64,000 nucleotides of DNA from Branchiostoma lanceolatum (Eukaryota > Chordata > Leptocardii > Amphioxiformes > Branchiostomatidae): NCBI RefSeq assembly GCF_035083965.1, contig NC_089732.1, forward strand, positions 3,301,383 through 3,365,382. Direction: 5' to 3'. How positions within the stretch are numbered: position 1 is the first letter of the stretch; every line of letters begins with the position of its first letter. Position numbers and translations under genes: made by a program. Below are positions 12,064-24,500 of this stretch, piece by piece. The notes beneath the pieces were generated by a model. It was given only the letters and a program-made list of their open reading frames with translations, searched no databases and had not been told where the DNA came from.

Positions 12064-12186
12064 ATGTAATTACCAGGGATACTGGGTGTCCTCTGGGTGT
12101 CGCCTGCAAAAAGGGGGAGTTTAATTTCGTTTCCTTGCTATGGCATAGGGCATCCAGAAGACGCCCTGACACCCTGCTAGCTAATA
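12064..12186. repeat. Interspersed repeat, 'CTAGCAGGGCGTC' family
   Basis: Shares blocks with 16783-16945, 48171-48260 and 58465-58592: GGGTGTCCTCTGGGTGTC, a stretch around TGCAAAAGGAGG..TTTAATTTC, and a terminal CTAGCAGGGCGTCAGGGCGTC (here inverted). Short, non-coding, probably a MITE. Confidence 0.65.
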
Positions 12187-13267
12187 GTGATAGTCACCTT
12201 ACAACTGTAATCTGCATAAAGTTGTACATCGATCTCCATGTTTTACAACTATCATGTTCATCTTTCCACTCTTAAGTTGAAAAAAATGTTATGTCTGTTT
12301 CCAAATCTCACGAAATGAAGACACTAGAATGTAAAATACATTTGCCATTTCTGCAGCTGGCATATGGTTAACTTGTACACCATTTGGGGGGGGGGGGGGC
12401 ATACCTTAGCAAGGCTGCTTTTATGTACAATATACTCCCTGTGTCAATTTCAAGATGTGTACATGGCTATGGTATGTTTATTTGCACACAGGCAGGATAG
12501 CTTTCACAAAAACACAAGAGCACTTTGGTATCAATAACATTAACACTTAGTACTTGTTCAATATATGTACATGTTCATTGTCAAGTTCTTTACACAGGCA
12601 TTGGTATACAAAAGTCTACTGCGAATTGTACGCATGTCATTTTTTATGAATATTTAGCCTGTTAACAGTGAGAGGGATGAACACACAACATTTAAAATTT
12701 TCAGTTCATCGAAATTCAATTAGGTCTTTACACAATGACAGTACTGTTTTGCCATCGCTTTTCGTTTTCATGCATCAATACAGAATAGTAATGAGTAGGC
12801 TTGTTGTAAGATACTGAAAATGCCTTTAAACGTTGCAGGGATTTGATTTCACGGTAGCGAAAAAATGGACTGTACCTGGTGACTTTTTCTAAAGCGTTTT
12901 GAAACAAAACGACAGAACAAGCATTTTCCCGGTGGTTTAAAGTTCTCTGTGAAGAATTTCACCGCAACAATTTCAACAGTTACATTACATGCTAGGCACA
13001 TTTCATTTGAGACAATCTAAAAACAATAATTTACATCATTCCAATATATGCCACAACGACGAAAAAAAGAACTATTATATGGTAAGTCAAACACCACAAT
13101 GGATATGAACTAATATGTACAGATGTATGAAATACATGTCACAACAGAGTTTCAACTTAATGCTATAGATTTCCCACATTCAAAGGTTTGAATGGTAAGC
13201 AAATATGGCCATACTAGCTCGATTGTATGGATGACATCCTCTAAACAATTCTCAAGACAGACGTGTG

Positions 13268-13440
13268 TTTACCTTCTCCCTGTTGCCTAACTCTGTAACC
13301 AATAAAGGATGGGGGGCCAAATAACTATTCTCCAAGCAAAGGCTTCGATCGAGAGGGGTAGACAAAACTACCCCTCTCGATCGAAGCCTCTGCTTGGAGA
13401 GAACCAAATAACTACTTTCAGTGTGCTAATGGTAAATCTA
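13268..13440. repeat. TTAACCTTCTCCC repeat interrupted by a foldback element
   Basis: The outer sequence matches the uninterrupted copies at 8396 and 13578; a 78-bp palindrome (13326-13403) sits inside it. The uninterrupted copies therefore act as paralogous empty sites. Confidence 0.8.
13326..13403. mobile_element. Foldback element, family 1 (CTCCAAGCAG ends), with 9-bp target duplication
   Basis: Inverted arms of about 33 bp ending in TCTCCAAGC/GCTTGGAGA. It is flanked by the direct repeat CCAAATAAC (13317-13325 and 13404-13412). Same termini as the elements at 21306, 29163 and 50801, but a different internal sequence. Confidence 0.85.
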
Positions 13441-13577
13441 AAAAATGGACAAAAAAAAAAGACGCCTAAATTCTGACATGAAAATGCTCACAGAGGTTGT
13501 AAAAAATAAGTGAAATTTCTTGAATTATGGCATTGTCACCAATTTTGCCTTTAGTTCCGAGGGGGCATAACCCTGCT

Positions 13578-13664
13578 TTTTAACCTTCTCCCTGCTGCCT
13601 AACTCTGTAACCAATAGAGAATGGGGTGCCAAACAGCTTCTTCAGTGTGCTAAAGGTTAAAATC
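13578..13664. repeat. TTAACCTTCTCCC short repeat, intact copy
   Basis: Begins TTTAACCTTCTCCCTGCTGC and ends TGTGCTAAAGGTTAAAA, with short terminal inversion. Best preserved copy of this family in the window. Confidence 0.7.
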
Positions 13665-15164
13665 TGTCAGGGCATTTGGATGTCATCCTTAAAATCAAGT
13701 CTGTGCGGCCTAATCAGACTCTAAAAAAGGAGAAACTGACACTACACATACATGAGCTTTAGATACAGACTGATACCAATGTACAACCATGTAACACATT
13801 TAGGCCTATATGACATTGTATACTGCCATTATAAATACAACTTAGCACATAAGACGTACACAAAACGATGGTAGGAAATAATACTTATAATCAAGTTTAC
13901 TAATTAAAAATGACCTTGGCTTCCAGGTGCTGATGTGGCACTTTTAATGCCGCCTCAAAAATAGAACATGCCAAAATACTGTGATTTCAAAGTATCTTGT
14001 GCATAAACCATAGCAGCAGTACCTTAAAAAGACAATAAATAGGTGAGGTACATTATATATTGTAATTTCATCATTTTTGAAATGTTACACACATAGGAAG
14101 CTTGCATTCTTACACATACTATAAAAAAAATAATGGAAAAGAAAAATAATTCTAGATAACACAACATTGTAATTTACAGGTAGTAACTGAAAGATGTACA
14201 CTGCATGGGTAGTCCTTTAAAAATCTGATTATTGTTAGTTATGACATCTAAAAACACAAAAAAAGAAAATCTTTTCAAATTATGTTAATTTCTCTTTTCT
14301 CGGACACTATGAAAGTCTTTCCATCACAGTCTGTTTCCGTTGTTTTCAAAGACCTGACCATAAGAAAAGCTGGCAGTGGTTTTCCCGTCTTTCGTACCAT
14401 CAAAGAATAAATCAATTGGTGAATGCATCAAGATGCAAAATATAGCATACACAGCAACAAAATTCTACATGTACAGATAGTCAGTGGCAAGAACATTTAC
14501 AACATAGAAGGCTGCATGTTTTCCCACGTGCACTTACTTAGTAACTGTAACATATACATGAAGCTTCTTTAGTTTAAAAAAAAAAGTGGTCTATGGCCAG
14601 ATTCACACGCAAGTTTTCAAAGTCGACTAAGGGCTGTGTGTGAGGAGCTTTGGGTCGCTCAAGTGGAATTTTCCTACTAGGCAAACGCTACTTGAGTGGC
14701 CTAGAGTTCTCCATACACAGTCCTGAGTCGACTCCAACTCGACTGAAAACGTGTGTAAACGCAGCCTACTTAGGGGGATGTCTGAGTATGTTTTGAAAAG
14801 TTACTTCATACAATGTTTATAACATAGCACATAGAGCTGTACTTTCCTATGGTGTACTGAAGCCTTGTGCTTCCCAGTTTTCATGATTCTACATTTAATT
14901 TTGTCCCACATGTTTAAAACCATTTTCCTTTTGTCATTCAGCCGAAGCCCGTGTATCAAGCTGTATAACTAAGCTCTAAAATGCTTGGAAAGTTTGTCCT
15001 ATATGAAGCTGTTGTGCTCTACCATACTTGAAAATAAGTAACTTCTGCATTTGTACACACATATACGGACACCAGCAAATCTTGGCAGCAAAGAGTTTCA
15101 ACATTTCAGCTTCCGGCCTTATCACAGTCACAAAAAAGCACCACAAGTACTGCTGAGTTAGTAC

Positions 15165-15373
15165 TAGCCTCTACCAGGCTCCAGAGGCGGCTGGAAAGAG
15201 TAGAAATTAGCCAAATAGAAAGATAAAACATGCAAGTCTGCTAAAGGGTCACAGTTTGTCGCATGGCATATTATTGGACCCTCTCTGTAGCCGACTCCCT
15301 TAGCATACTATTCACTCTATTTGGCCAATTTCTACTATTTTTCCAGCCATCTGAGGGGCCTGGTAGAGTCTAG
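15165..15373. mobile_element. Foldback element, family 2 (TAGCCTCTACCAGGCTCC ends)
   Basis: Arms contain TAGCCTCTACCAGGCTCC, a GCTGGAAA..TAGTAGAAATT block, GGCCAAATAGA and AGCATACTATTC, inverted around about 15270. Sister copies at 31123-31347, 32393-32645 and 54100-54319. Confidence 0.85.
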
Positions 15374-15505
15374 TTTAATACCACACTATCTGTACTGTTT
15401 CTAAACGCACAGTTCTCTTGCACACACAGGCTAGTATAGTTTCACACATTGATGCTAAGTCTGTCTCTAACTATCTTTGATGAACTGATACAAAAATAGA
15501 CCTTA

Positions 15506-18500
15506 TCATACTTCTTCTGCGGTGCCGCCGCATCTTAACCGGAACTTGCCGGTCTTCCATTTGATGCTGCGCGACGTCGCGCCGCGTAAAAACCACCAGT
15601 AGGTCAAGGTCTCTCGCAGAAGCCAGGCGATGAGAAATTCAAATTTGTTGACAGAAGTGGCGCCCATCATCTGTGGTAGGGAGGAGAGTACTGATTAATT
15701 CACTAATTAATTCACTGCTATATCAATTTCCCATGTACAGTCTGTACAACCTGGACCACTTGGTGGGTGTAGCACATGTGTTGCTTCAAGACCACACTAT
15801 GTTCTGGCTTCAACATAATAATATTATTTCTTTGTATATCAAAATCCGGATTATTTTTCACTATTTTTATGACCTGCTCTCTATATTTGCAGATATAGTT
15901 GATTTTGTAATGTATTGTACTGTTGTTGTTTTTAGTGTGTACAACTTGCAATAAAGGAAGATATGCCTCTGTTTTGACCTCGCTTTCACTTTGTGATAAA
16001 CCCAAATAAACAAATTAAGCGCTATTAAGTTGTACGGACTACAAAATATCTAAAGTATCAAAAGTACCAAACTTATCAACCACGGATTGATGTGTTCAAA
16101 AATTCATACTTTCCTAGAACTAACGTAGAGTGGAACTCGTTCTCATTAAGTACTGTGGGAGGATTTTCACTTAGATAGTTTTAAACAATGCTTGCAGGTC
16201 AGATCTAGATGTGCAAAGATTATACATGTCACAGCACCCCCTACCTGGCAGGTCCTGAACTGCAGGTAGTCAGAGATCATCCAGGCTGTGACGTGGAAAA
16301 TGAAATAGGTGACAGGGTCCCAGAGGAAGAGGTGGTTGAAGGCCCAGCTGCAGATCAGACCCAGGAGGAAACACTCCGTAAACGGCTCCCACATCGCCAG
16401 GAAAGGGATCATCGTCACTCGAAGCTGCGTCCACCTGAAGGGAAACAAGGAAATTACCTAATAGCAAGTACTAGGCAAGTTATTAGCTAGCCAGAACCTG
16501 TGCAATGGCCTAGTGGGTAGAGTGTTTGCCTTGCAAACGGTAGGTCATGAGTTTGATCCCCGGCCGAGTCATACCAAAGACTTTTAAAATGGTACCTACT
16601 TCTTTCTCTGCTCAACACTCAGTATTTGGGAAAGAGTATGGAAGTTAAACACACACCACCACCAGTGGACTAGCCCCCTGCTGTAGTGATTGCACAAAGT
16701 TGTGGGGCCTAAGGGCTATTGAAACAGAGATGGGCGCTGCCCTATGCACCACCGGTGTGGGAAGGAACTTTGACTTTACTATTAGCTAGCAGGGCGTCAG
16801 GGCGTCTTCTGGCTGCCCTACACTAAGAAAGCATAGAAATTAGATGCCTCCTTTTGCAGGGAACACCCATAGAACACCCTGTTTTGGATCCATAGTACAT
16901 GTACATACACATCTTCATGCAATTAGCAGGCTATTAGCTAGCAGGGCATTGGGGTGTCTTTTGGACACCTTACACAATATCAATGATAAGTATCACTAGT
17001 TTTTGTAATACGAGCAAAACAGAATTTTAATAGAACAGTGAGAATAAACTTTAAGTAATATGATGATGTCGCACCTGCTCATCCTGGAGCTGAATGCTCT
17101 GATGGAGTACGTCCCACAATTCTGCTGGGCAACCTGGTTACTCATGGAGGCCTTCAAACCCCTGTAACATAAAGGATGATTATGAATATGATACAGGAAA
17201 CATTAGGGCTACAGTAGAGTAAAGGTAGGTAAAGGTAGTCCTATAGCCTTTTTGATGCCGTAGGGGCAACAGGTTGTTATCCACTGTGTTTAGGGCACGG
17301 TATTGGAAGGTGCCGTTTACCTCCCCAACCAAAGTCAGGTACCGATTTTTTACACAAATTTCCTCACTTCACTCAGCTAAAAATGAATACCTAGCTTTGG
17401 TTAGGGACGTCCCTCGGATAGGACATTAAATGGAGATCCAGTGTTAGAGGAGAGCCGCACTTTGAGCACGTAAAAGAACCCACCATACTTATCGAAAGGA
17501 GTGGGGCTGAGTGGATCAATAAATCTGTTCAGTACAAACCTGGTGTGTTATGCCATGAGGTGGTTCACCGGGTATGCAATACAAACGACACAAAACAGAA
17601 CAAAAACCCACCTATCTACCACTGCCTTGGCCATGAAGTAGTCCTCGGCCAGGTACTGTGAGAAGACCTCCAGGCCGCCCGCGTCGTCGATGACTTTTTT
17701 ACTCCAGAGACTGGACATGCCGGTCACACACAGGATCCCAAGCACGTTGGCCGAGGTGTACATCCGGGCATGCGCTGTGCCGAAATACACCTGCCGACAT
17801 CAAACAAGAGGTTAGTGCTAACCATTCTGTGTTCAGTAACAAAGCAAATTTCCTACCTGAAACAGCCGACCGTTTCCAAATCTTATCCAGATGCTTGTTA
17901 TAAAAAGCATGCATATGATTAACTGCTATTTTGGCATATTTTATTACCTGGATGTCTAACCTTCATTGATACAAGGTTAGACATACAGGTATGTCCCTAC
18001 CAGGGATTGATGTGTTCAAAAATTCGTATTTTCCGAGAACCATACTCGTAGAATGGAACTTGTTGTCATCGAGTACAGTAGGAGCATCCTCACTAAATAT
18101 AGCTTTAAAGAACTGGGCGTTCAGTGTAAAATAACCAGCTGCTGCCACGTCGTGTGCCTGCAAAGCTGGTGTGTTATGCCGAGTGGCGGTTATACCGGCT
18201 ACACAGATACAGATTCAGATCCATCTGTACAGTACTCACCTTCTCAAGCAGGCTGGAGAACCCTTTCCTGTCGCACACATATGGCATCTGGTGCACCACT
18301 CCGACGTTGTCTGTCATGTGCCCAGCCATGTCTGACAGGGTGTCTCTACTCACTGGGAGGAACAACACAGGTACAATCTCAGCACTCTGGAGATTCAATT
18401 AATTTATCGACCTATTTTACAATTTGCTCATTTTTTATTTTTGAAATACAGTTGTGATGTCAACAAGGGCTAAGCCATGTCTGACAGGGTGTCTCTACTC

Positions 18501-21500
18501 ACTGGGAGGAACAACACAGGTACAATCTCAGCACTCTGGAGATACAATTAATCTATCGACCTATTTTACAATTTTTATATTTTCTATTTTTGAAATACTG
18601 TTGTGATGTCAACAAGGGCTAAGCCATGTCCGACAGGGTGTCTCTATTCACTGGGAGGAACAACACAGGTACAATCAGTCCCTGTTACGTGTAGAAGTAA
18701 AAAAACAAAAACATCTTTAATCTTGAACTTTAACAGAATCCTTGCCCTGAGGCAGTTTCTGGGTGTGAAATGAGTGTCTATAGATACTTCTGATGCCACT
18801 CCTTTCTGTGAAAATTAACTTTAACGTCTGATATACTGTAAATGCATTTAAGATAAAAATTAAAAATGATAAAAGTGTTTGCTGTGGATTTCAGTTCGTG
18901 GTTCAAACAAGGTGGTCAGCGGGCAAAAGACAGCACAAGCTTACTCTACGACCCTGTTCATATGAAACCTATCATAGCCGGTTGGGGTTGAATCAAATTA
19001 CAGAGTTACCAGGCTAATCTAGCCGGCTATCCTAGCCTGATATGACAATCAACCAGCTACATACGTGTAAGGGTTTTAACAGGGCAAATAATATCATTTA
19101 ATCCACCTCAGGAGGATAGGACATTTCTTCCTAAAACCCTTATTTAGCTGGTCAATTTGCTATGATAGGATTAATATGAGTCTAAACGTTTTTCTGGTGG
19201 TTTTCAGTTCGCAGTGATAAGGTTACTGCAAAAACCGCCAAAAATAAACCATGGCTAATATCAAATGCATCTACAGTATCCTTATCTTGCAGGAAATTTT
19301 GGGTGTGAAATGAGGAGTGCACATCATGTCATGTCCTGAAACAATATCTGTATATCTAGGCCAATATATCTATACATCTATGCAAAAAAGAATCTGTGAA
19401 ATAGCGATTTGATTGTATAAGACATTCATCTCCTCATCATGTAATTGTATAATATACGACTCCCTATTGTATCTCCGTTGATATCATCTACCTTAATTTA
19501 TTTGACAATATTATATACGTAGTGCCTTCATGTAGTTTGAAAAGCCTAGAACCTAACCATTGTATAGCATAGAACCTAACTATAGCTTTTAGTAGTTTGA
19601 TGTACATGTAAGTAGCCAGTAATATTTCATTATTGCCTTACATTGTACCTGTTGCAATCGTTGTGCAATAAACTTTGACTTGACTTGACTTGACATACCT
19701 CTGATGCCACTGTCGCACACCCAGATCAAGGGGAACTTGGACGCTCGATAGCCCGGCATCAAGTTGTTGATCTTGGGATTGATGCCAACGCGCTCCCCTC
19801 CTGCCATGCAACAGAGAACCGGGCATTGGTAAAAAAAGTAAAGGTAGTCCCGTAGCCATTTTGAGGCCGTAGGGGCAGTGGGTTGTTATTCACTGTGTCT
19901 AAGGCACGGTTTTGGAAGGCAGAGCCCAACCCTCACTGTCCACTGTCTTTACTTCACCAACCAAAGTCAGGTACCCCTTTTTACACCAGGTTGGAGTGAG
20001 GAACGTTGTGTTAAGTGCCTTCCCCAAGAGCACAAGAACTAGATTGGTGAGATAACAGGATTCGACCTAGGACCTCTGGGTTCCGGGCCAAACACCCTGC
20101 CGTCACGCCACACGACCCCACTGACAAGTCATGGCTAAACTACAAACAAAGTAGGTACTCATTTTCACCTGAGTGGAGTGAGGGAATTGGTGCTAAGTTC
20201 CTTTCCGAAGGTCAACATCAGGACCTGTCAGGGATCCGGTTACTCAATACCTCCAGTTTCTGAGTCAACAGTTTATCCTAACCATCAGGCCACCAAGCCA
20301 TTGGTGGCCTTGAGTAGTATGTATGGGGATCGATTAGCCTCCATTGCAGACTCCTTCCAGTTGTTTTCTTTTTCAAGTTACAGTTTTCTTATTTACTATT
20401 ACATTTTTTTCTTATCGCTGGCCGGGAAGCAGTAAGAAAAAAAATGTGATTATAATAAAACTGTAACTTAAAGAAGAAAACAGCTGGAAGGAGTCTGCAA
20501 CGGAGGCTACATGTAGGGATCGATGTTAGAACCAGGGGTTCATCTAAATCGGGAAAGAGGGGCGCTGCGCCCTCTTGTTTCAGCCCAGCGCCCCCTTGCG
20601 GAATTCCGATTTTAGCTTAAATCCAGCATACAGCCTTCCCTCAGCGATCGATTCTTCCATAAATACATAGAATTCGCTCCCTTGCCTGTGTGTGCTCCCT
20701 CTTATTCAATTTTTCTAGAAAAAACCCTGAGAACGATTCAATTTTTACTTACCAACAAATATCTGACAGGGTACTGAGGGGAATTCCTTCTTTAACTGCT
20801 GCAGCAGGTCCAGAACTGGGTCTCCGTCGTCTTGGACACAAAATAAAATCTCAAACTGCAGAGAAAAAACAGAAATGTCATCATTACGTACATGATACTA
20901 ATACGGATGGTACTGCTTCAGCACAGTTAGGAATATATACCGGTACAGTACCGCAAAAATTATTTAGGTATGGGTCCAAAATACCAAAACATCAATGTAC
21001 TCATGATTTGAAAAAAAAAACAGGTACCTTTCATGATATGAATCAAAGTAGCAAAGGCTTATAATTAACAGTAGAAAGAAGCCCTGTCTTTCTAATAAAT
21101 GTTTTCTAACTTGTTCATCAAAAGTTGAAATACAAAAAACATTAACCAGCCTGGTTGTTGACTTGGTGGCCCCTATTTAGACATCTGTTTCTTTTTTTCA
21201 CATTCATTTTCATCTATTTCTTGTAAAAATACGCGAACCGAAAAATCAAATTATTGAAGTTAAATACATGTATTACTAGTTTTACTGTAGTTAGTACATA
21301 ATTGTTAGTCTCCAAGCAGAGGTCATGGGGCAGAGCCTCACCGTTTTATCATATGCCTTTTTTTTTCGCTGGCCCCATGTATGATAAAACAGTGACACTC
21401 TGCCCCATGAACCCCTGCTTGGAGAGTACATAATTGTACTTATGTCGCAATCTGTAGAAGTACATACCTGTGGATAATCTAATTTAAAAAATGTTTCTAG

Positions 21501-24500
21501 GTTGCTCCTGAGGTTGGGGTCCGTCCCCGTGAGAGGCTTGAGGATAGAGACACCGGGAACCTCAGTCTTCATGAGGAAGGCTGCGGGAGGGGGGCGGTGC
21601 AACTTGTACCTCCTGGAATAAAAGGATAAATTATGGTTAAGTTTAAGGTAGTCACTTAAGCCTTTTAGAGGCTCTATTGGCTCTATTGTGTCTAGGGCAC
21701 GGTATTGGAAGGTGGAGCCTGACCCTCTCCTTCTGCCTTTTACCTCCCAAACCAAAGTCATCTACCCATTTTACACCTGGGTGGAGTCACTGGGGTAGGG
21801 AATATTGTGCTTTTCCCAGGGATACAACATTGGGGGCATGTCAGAGGATTCGAACCCAGGACCTCTGGTTTCTGGGCCATACACCCTGTTGTTAGTAATC
21901 GTAAGTACAGGTCCTGGAGTACCCCCTATAAAGCTAGTAGGGGTGGGTACATGCACATGATACCGGTACAAAACTGCAGCTAGTTATTTCTTGATGGACC
22001 AATCTGGAAGAAAAAGGCCAGAAAAAAGCCCAAACATGTCACAACTCGCATACATTGCATGGTTAGAGCAAATGCGACTACCATGATCAAGGTTAAGTTG
22101 ACTGTGTGACCAGCTAGGAAGGTCATGGCTTCTAAAGAATTGGTCCAAAATCTCGGGTAGGCAAATCTAGTACCTCTTGTACGACCTAGGCTTGTCCTAG
22201 CCTAGATGAAGTGTATGAATTGAAAGTTTTTTTTTGTGGAAAGGGGGGGGTCATCGGCTACCGATAGAACAGCCTGGAGGGCACTCGTATCAAGAGCTAC
22301 TACAGCCTTTGAGGAAGAAAGGAGGCAGCGGCTACATGCTGCAACGGTCAAACGCCATAGGACAGCAACAGCAGCAATCCTGACAATGGACCACCAGTGT
22401 GCGATGTGTGGATGCCCGTGAGCCTCAAGTTTCAGGCTTGGAAGCCACATGAGGTCACATCCCCCGTGAGTGAGAAACACTGACGGTCATCTTCGACTTC
22501 GAAGGACTACCAAGAAGAGTGGGTGGGGAGGGGGGCTTGCATGACTGCTGTCATCATGGGAGCACTCGGCAATGATGACCTTCATTTCACACAAAACAAA
22601 TGAATCATGGAGCAACAACATTGATTATTAATTAGTTCACTCAATTCTCTTCAGCAATCAGAACTGAAGTCATTGATGAAGGTTTAAGACATCAAGGTAA
22701 TAAGATACGGCAAAAATAGTTACTCAAGGAACTGGATAAAATTTTGATATAGCCAGACGCTCATCAGTGACAGGAAAGGACCGGAATACCAGAAATTCAG
22801 AACTAAAGTTGTTGGTCTTCTGTTATCATCATGTTATTATCCAAACTCAGCCCACACCTAATTTATTGATTCTATGATTTGAAACTTAGGAAACAATTGA
22901 CGTGCTGAACTAGAAAATCAACATGAAAACATGACAGAGCCTGAGGGGGAACACTGTACCTTAACTGCATGTAATGCCAATGGTGCAATGATTCTGAATG
23001 CCAAGCTCTAGAACTAGTAGAAGTCTAAACGTTTTCATATTGTATTAATATTCCTGCTAATTTTTCACTCAAAAATGTCAAAGATTACCAAGGAAATAAA
23101 TTGATGAGACCAGGGCTGTCTCCATCTTTTAATTCTTGTCCGTCTCATCTTTTAATTTTTGTCTGGGTTGTACAATGCAGGTCTTGTAAGCATGATTTAT
23201 TAATGGTTGGAAAGGAAAAGGCAGAATTTGATTGAATTGGAATTTAGAAGCCAATGTTGTTAATCTTCCTTGTTCAATCTGTCATTTCCACTGATGAAAA
23301 TACATCTTCATAATTCATTGTCATGAAGTTCAGATTTTTTGACTGATGAGGTGAAATCTTTCTGTCCCAACAAGCAAATTACTGTCCCGGGACTGAGGTC
23401 ACTGGCCTGGGTGTGACCCTACATATGTACATGCACATACTACATGTACCTGTACATCTGGGAGAGTCAAATCAAATTATCACCAAGTGTCCATGTTAAA
23501 CTATCATGGGGTGGGGGGGTGTTGTGCTACACTTCTGTAACCTCCCCCTATCCTGGCTATAGCCTTGATTAGAAAGTAAACCTCACTGTTTAGTGCTAAA
23601 CTGATATTTCGTCCTTGTATGTACTGTAAATGCATTAAGTTTGCGTGGTTTTAATTTCGCGGCAGGGAGAAAATTGAGTGTTAACAGTGGTTTTAAGTTC
23701 GCGTTTGAGACAATAGTAGACAAGGGGGTAGGAGGGTAAAAAATATTGCGGTAGTTTTAAGATCGCGGCCAAGAGATAACCGCGAACATAAAACCAACGT
23801 GAACATTTCTGCATTTACAGTATCTGAAAAAACTCTCTTCTTACAGGATGTAAGGGCATAACCAATTAACAGAGAGATGCCAGCAAACAAGTCATGCTGA
23901 CCCCGTCACACTGTCTGAACACAACATCACACTTCAGGCAGGGCTCTAGGTTCATTTTTGGGAATAGGTGCACCTATTAAATCTAAGATGTTAGCAAAAA
24001 ATCAGGTGCACAGAAAGGATTTCAGTAACACATAAAACAAAGTATATAGCATTAAATGTTGTATTGCTTTATCTGTACTTAAATTTGTTCTGTATACTAG
24101 ACTACATGTACAATAGGTCCTTTACCCTATAGCCCTAGGGCGTTAGGCTGCCTACCCTATACATGTTAAGCCTTAGGCTGGCTACACCCACAATCAAAAA
24201 TTAGGTGCACAGCTCCAATTTTGGTGTACAAAAGTGCACATGCACCCAGTATGTATAACATACTGGTTGAGTGGGTACTAGTAAGTTAAAGGATGGGCGG
24301 ATTGCTCGTATATGTGGATTTGGTACAGCCCTGCACCCCCCTCGGATTTTGTTGGCTACCAACAAAATCCTTGGGAGGGCGGGGCTGTACCAAATCCACA
24401 TAAACTCGCCCCGCCCATCCTTTAACTATTACGCGTCTCTCTAAGTCTAACCCAATGCCACGCTGGACTGGTGGGATACTATGGAATTGGAAGGCACTGT

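Larger units (their letters stand above)
10640..15505. other. AT-rich non-coding region between convergent TauD-like and UGCG genes
   Basis: About 4.9 kb without a supportable exon. It probably includes the UGCG 3' UTR (minus strand), whose poly(A) site I cannot place. It holds small repeats (12064-12186, 13268-13440, 13578-13664, 15165-15373) and a run of G at about 12387. No RNA gene was recognised. Confidence 0.6.

Noticed and set aside
16503-16566. Possible functional tRNA gene
   Set aside because: Stems do not pair fully and the sequence continues into a repeated SINE body; it is a SINE head.
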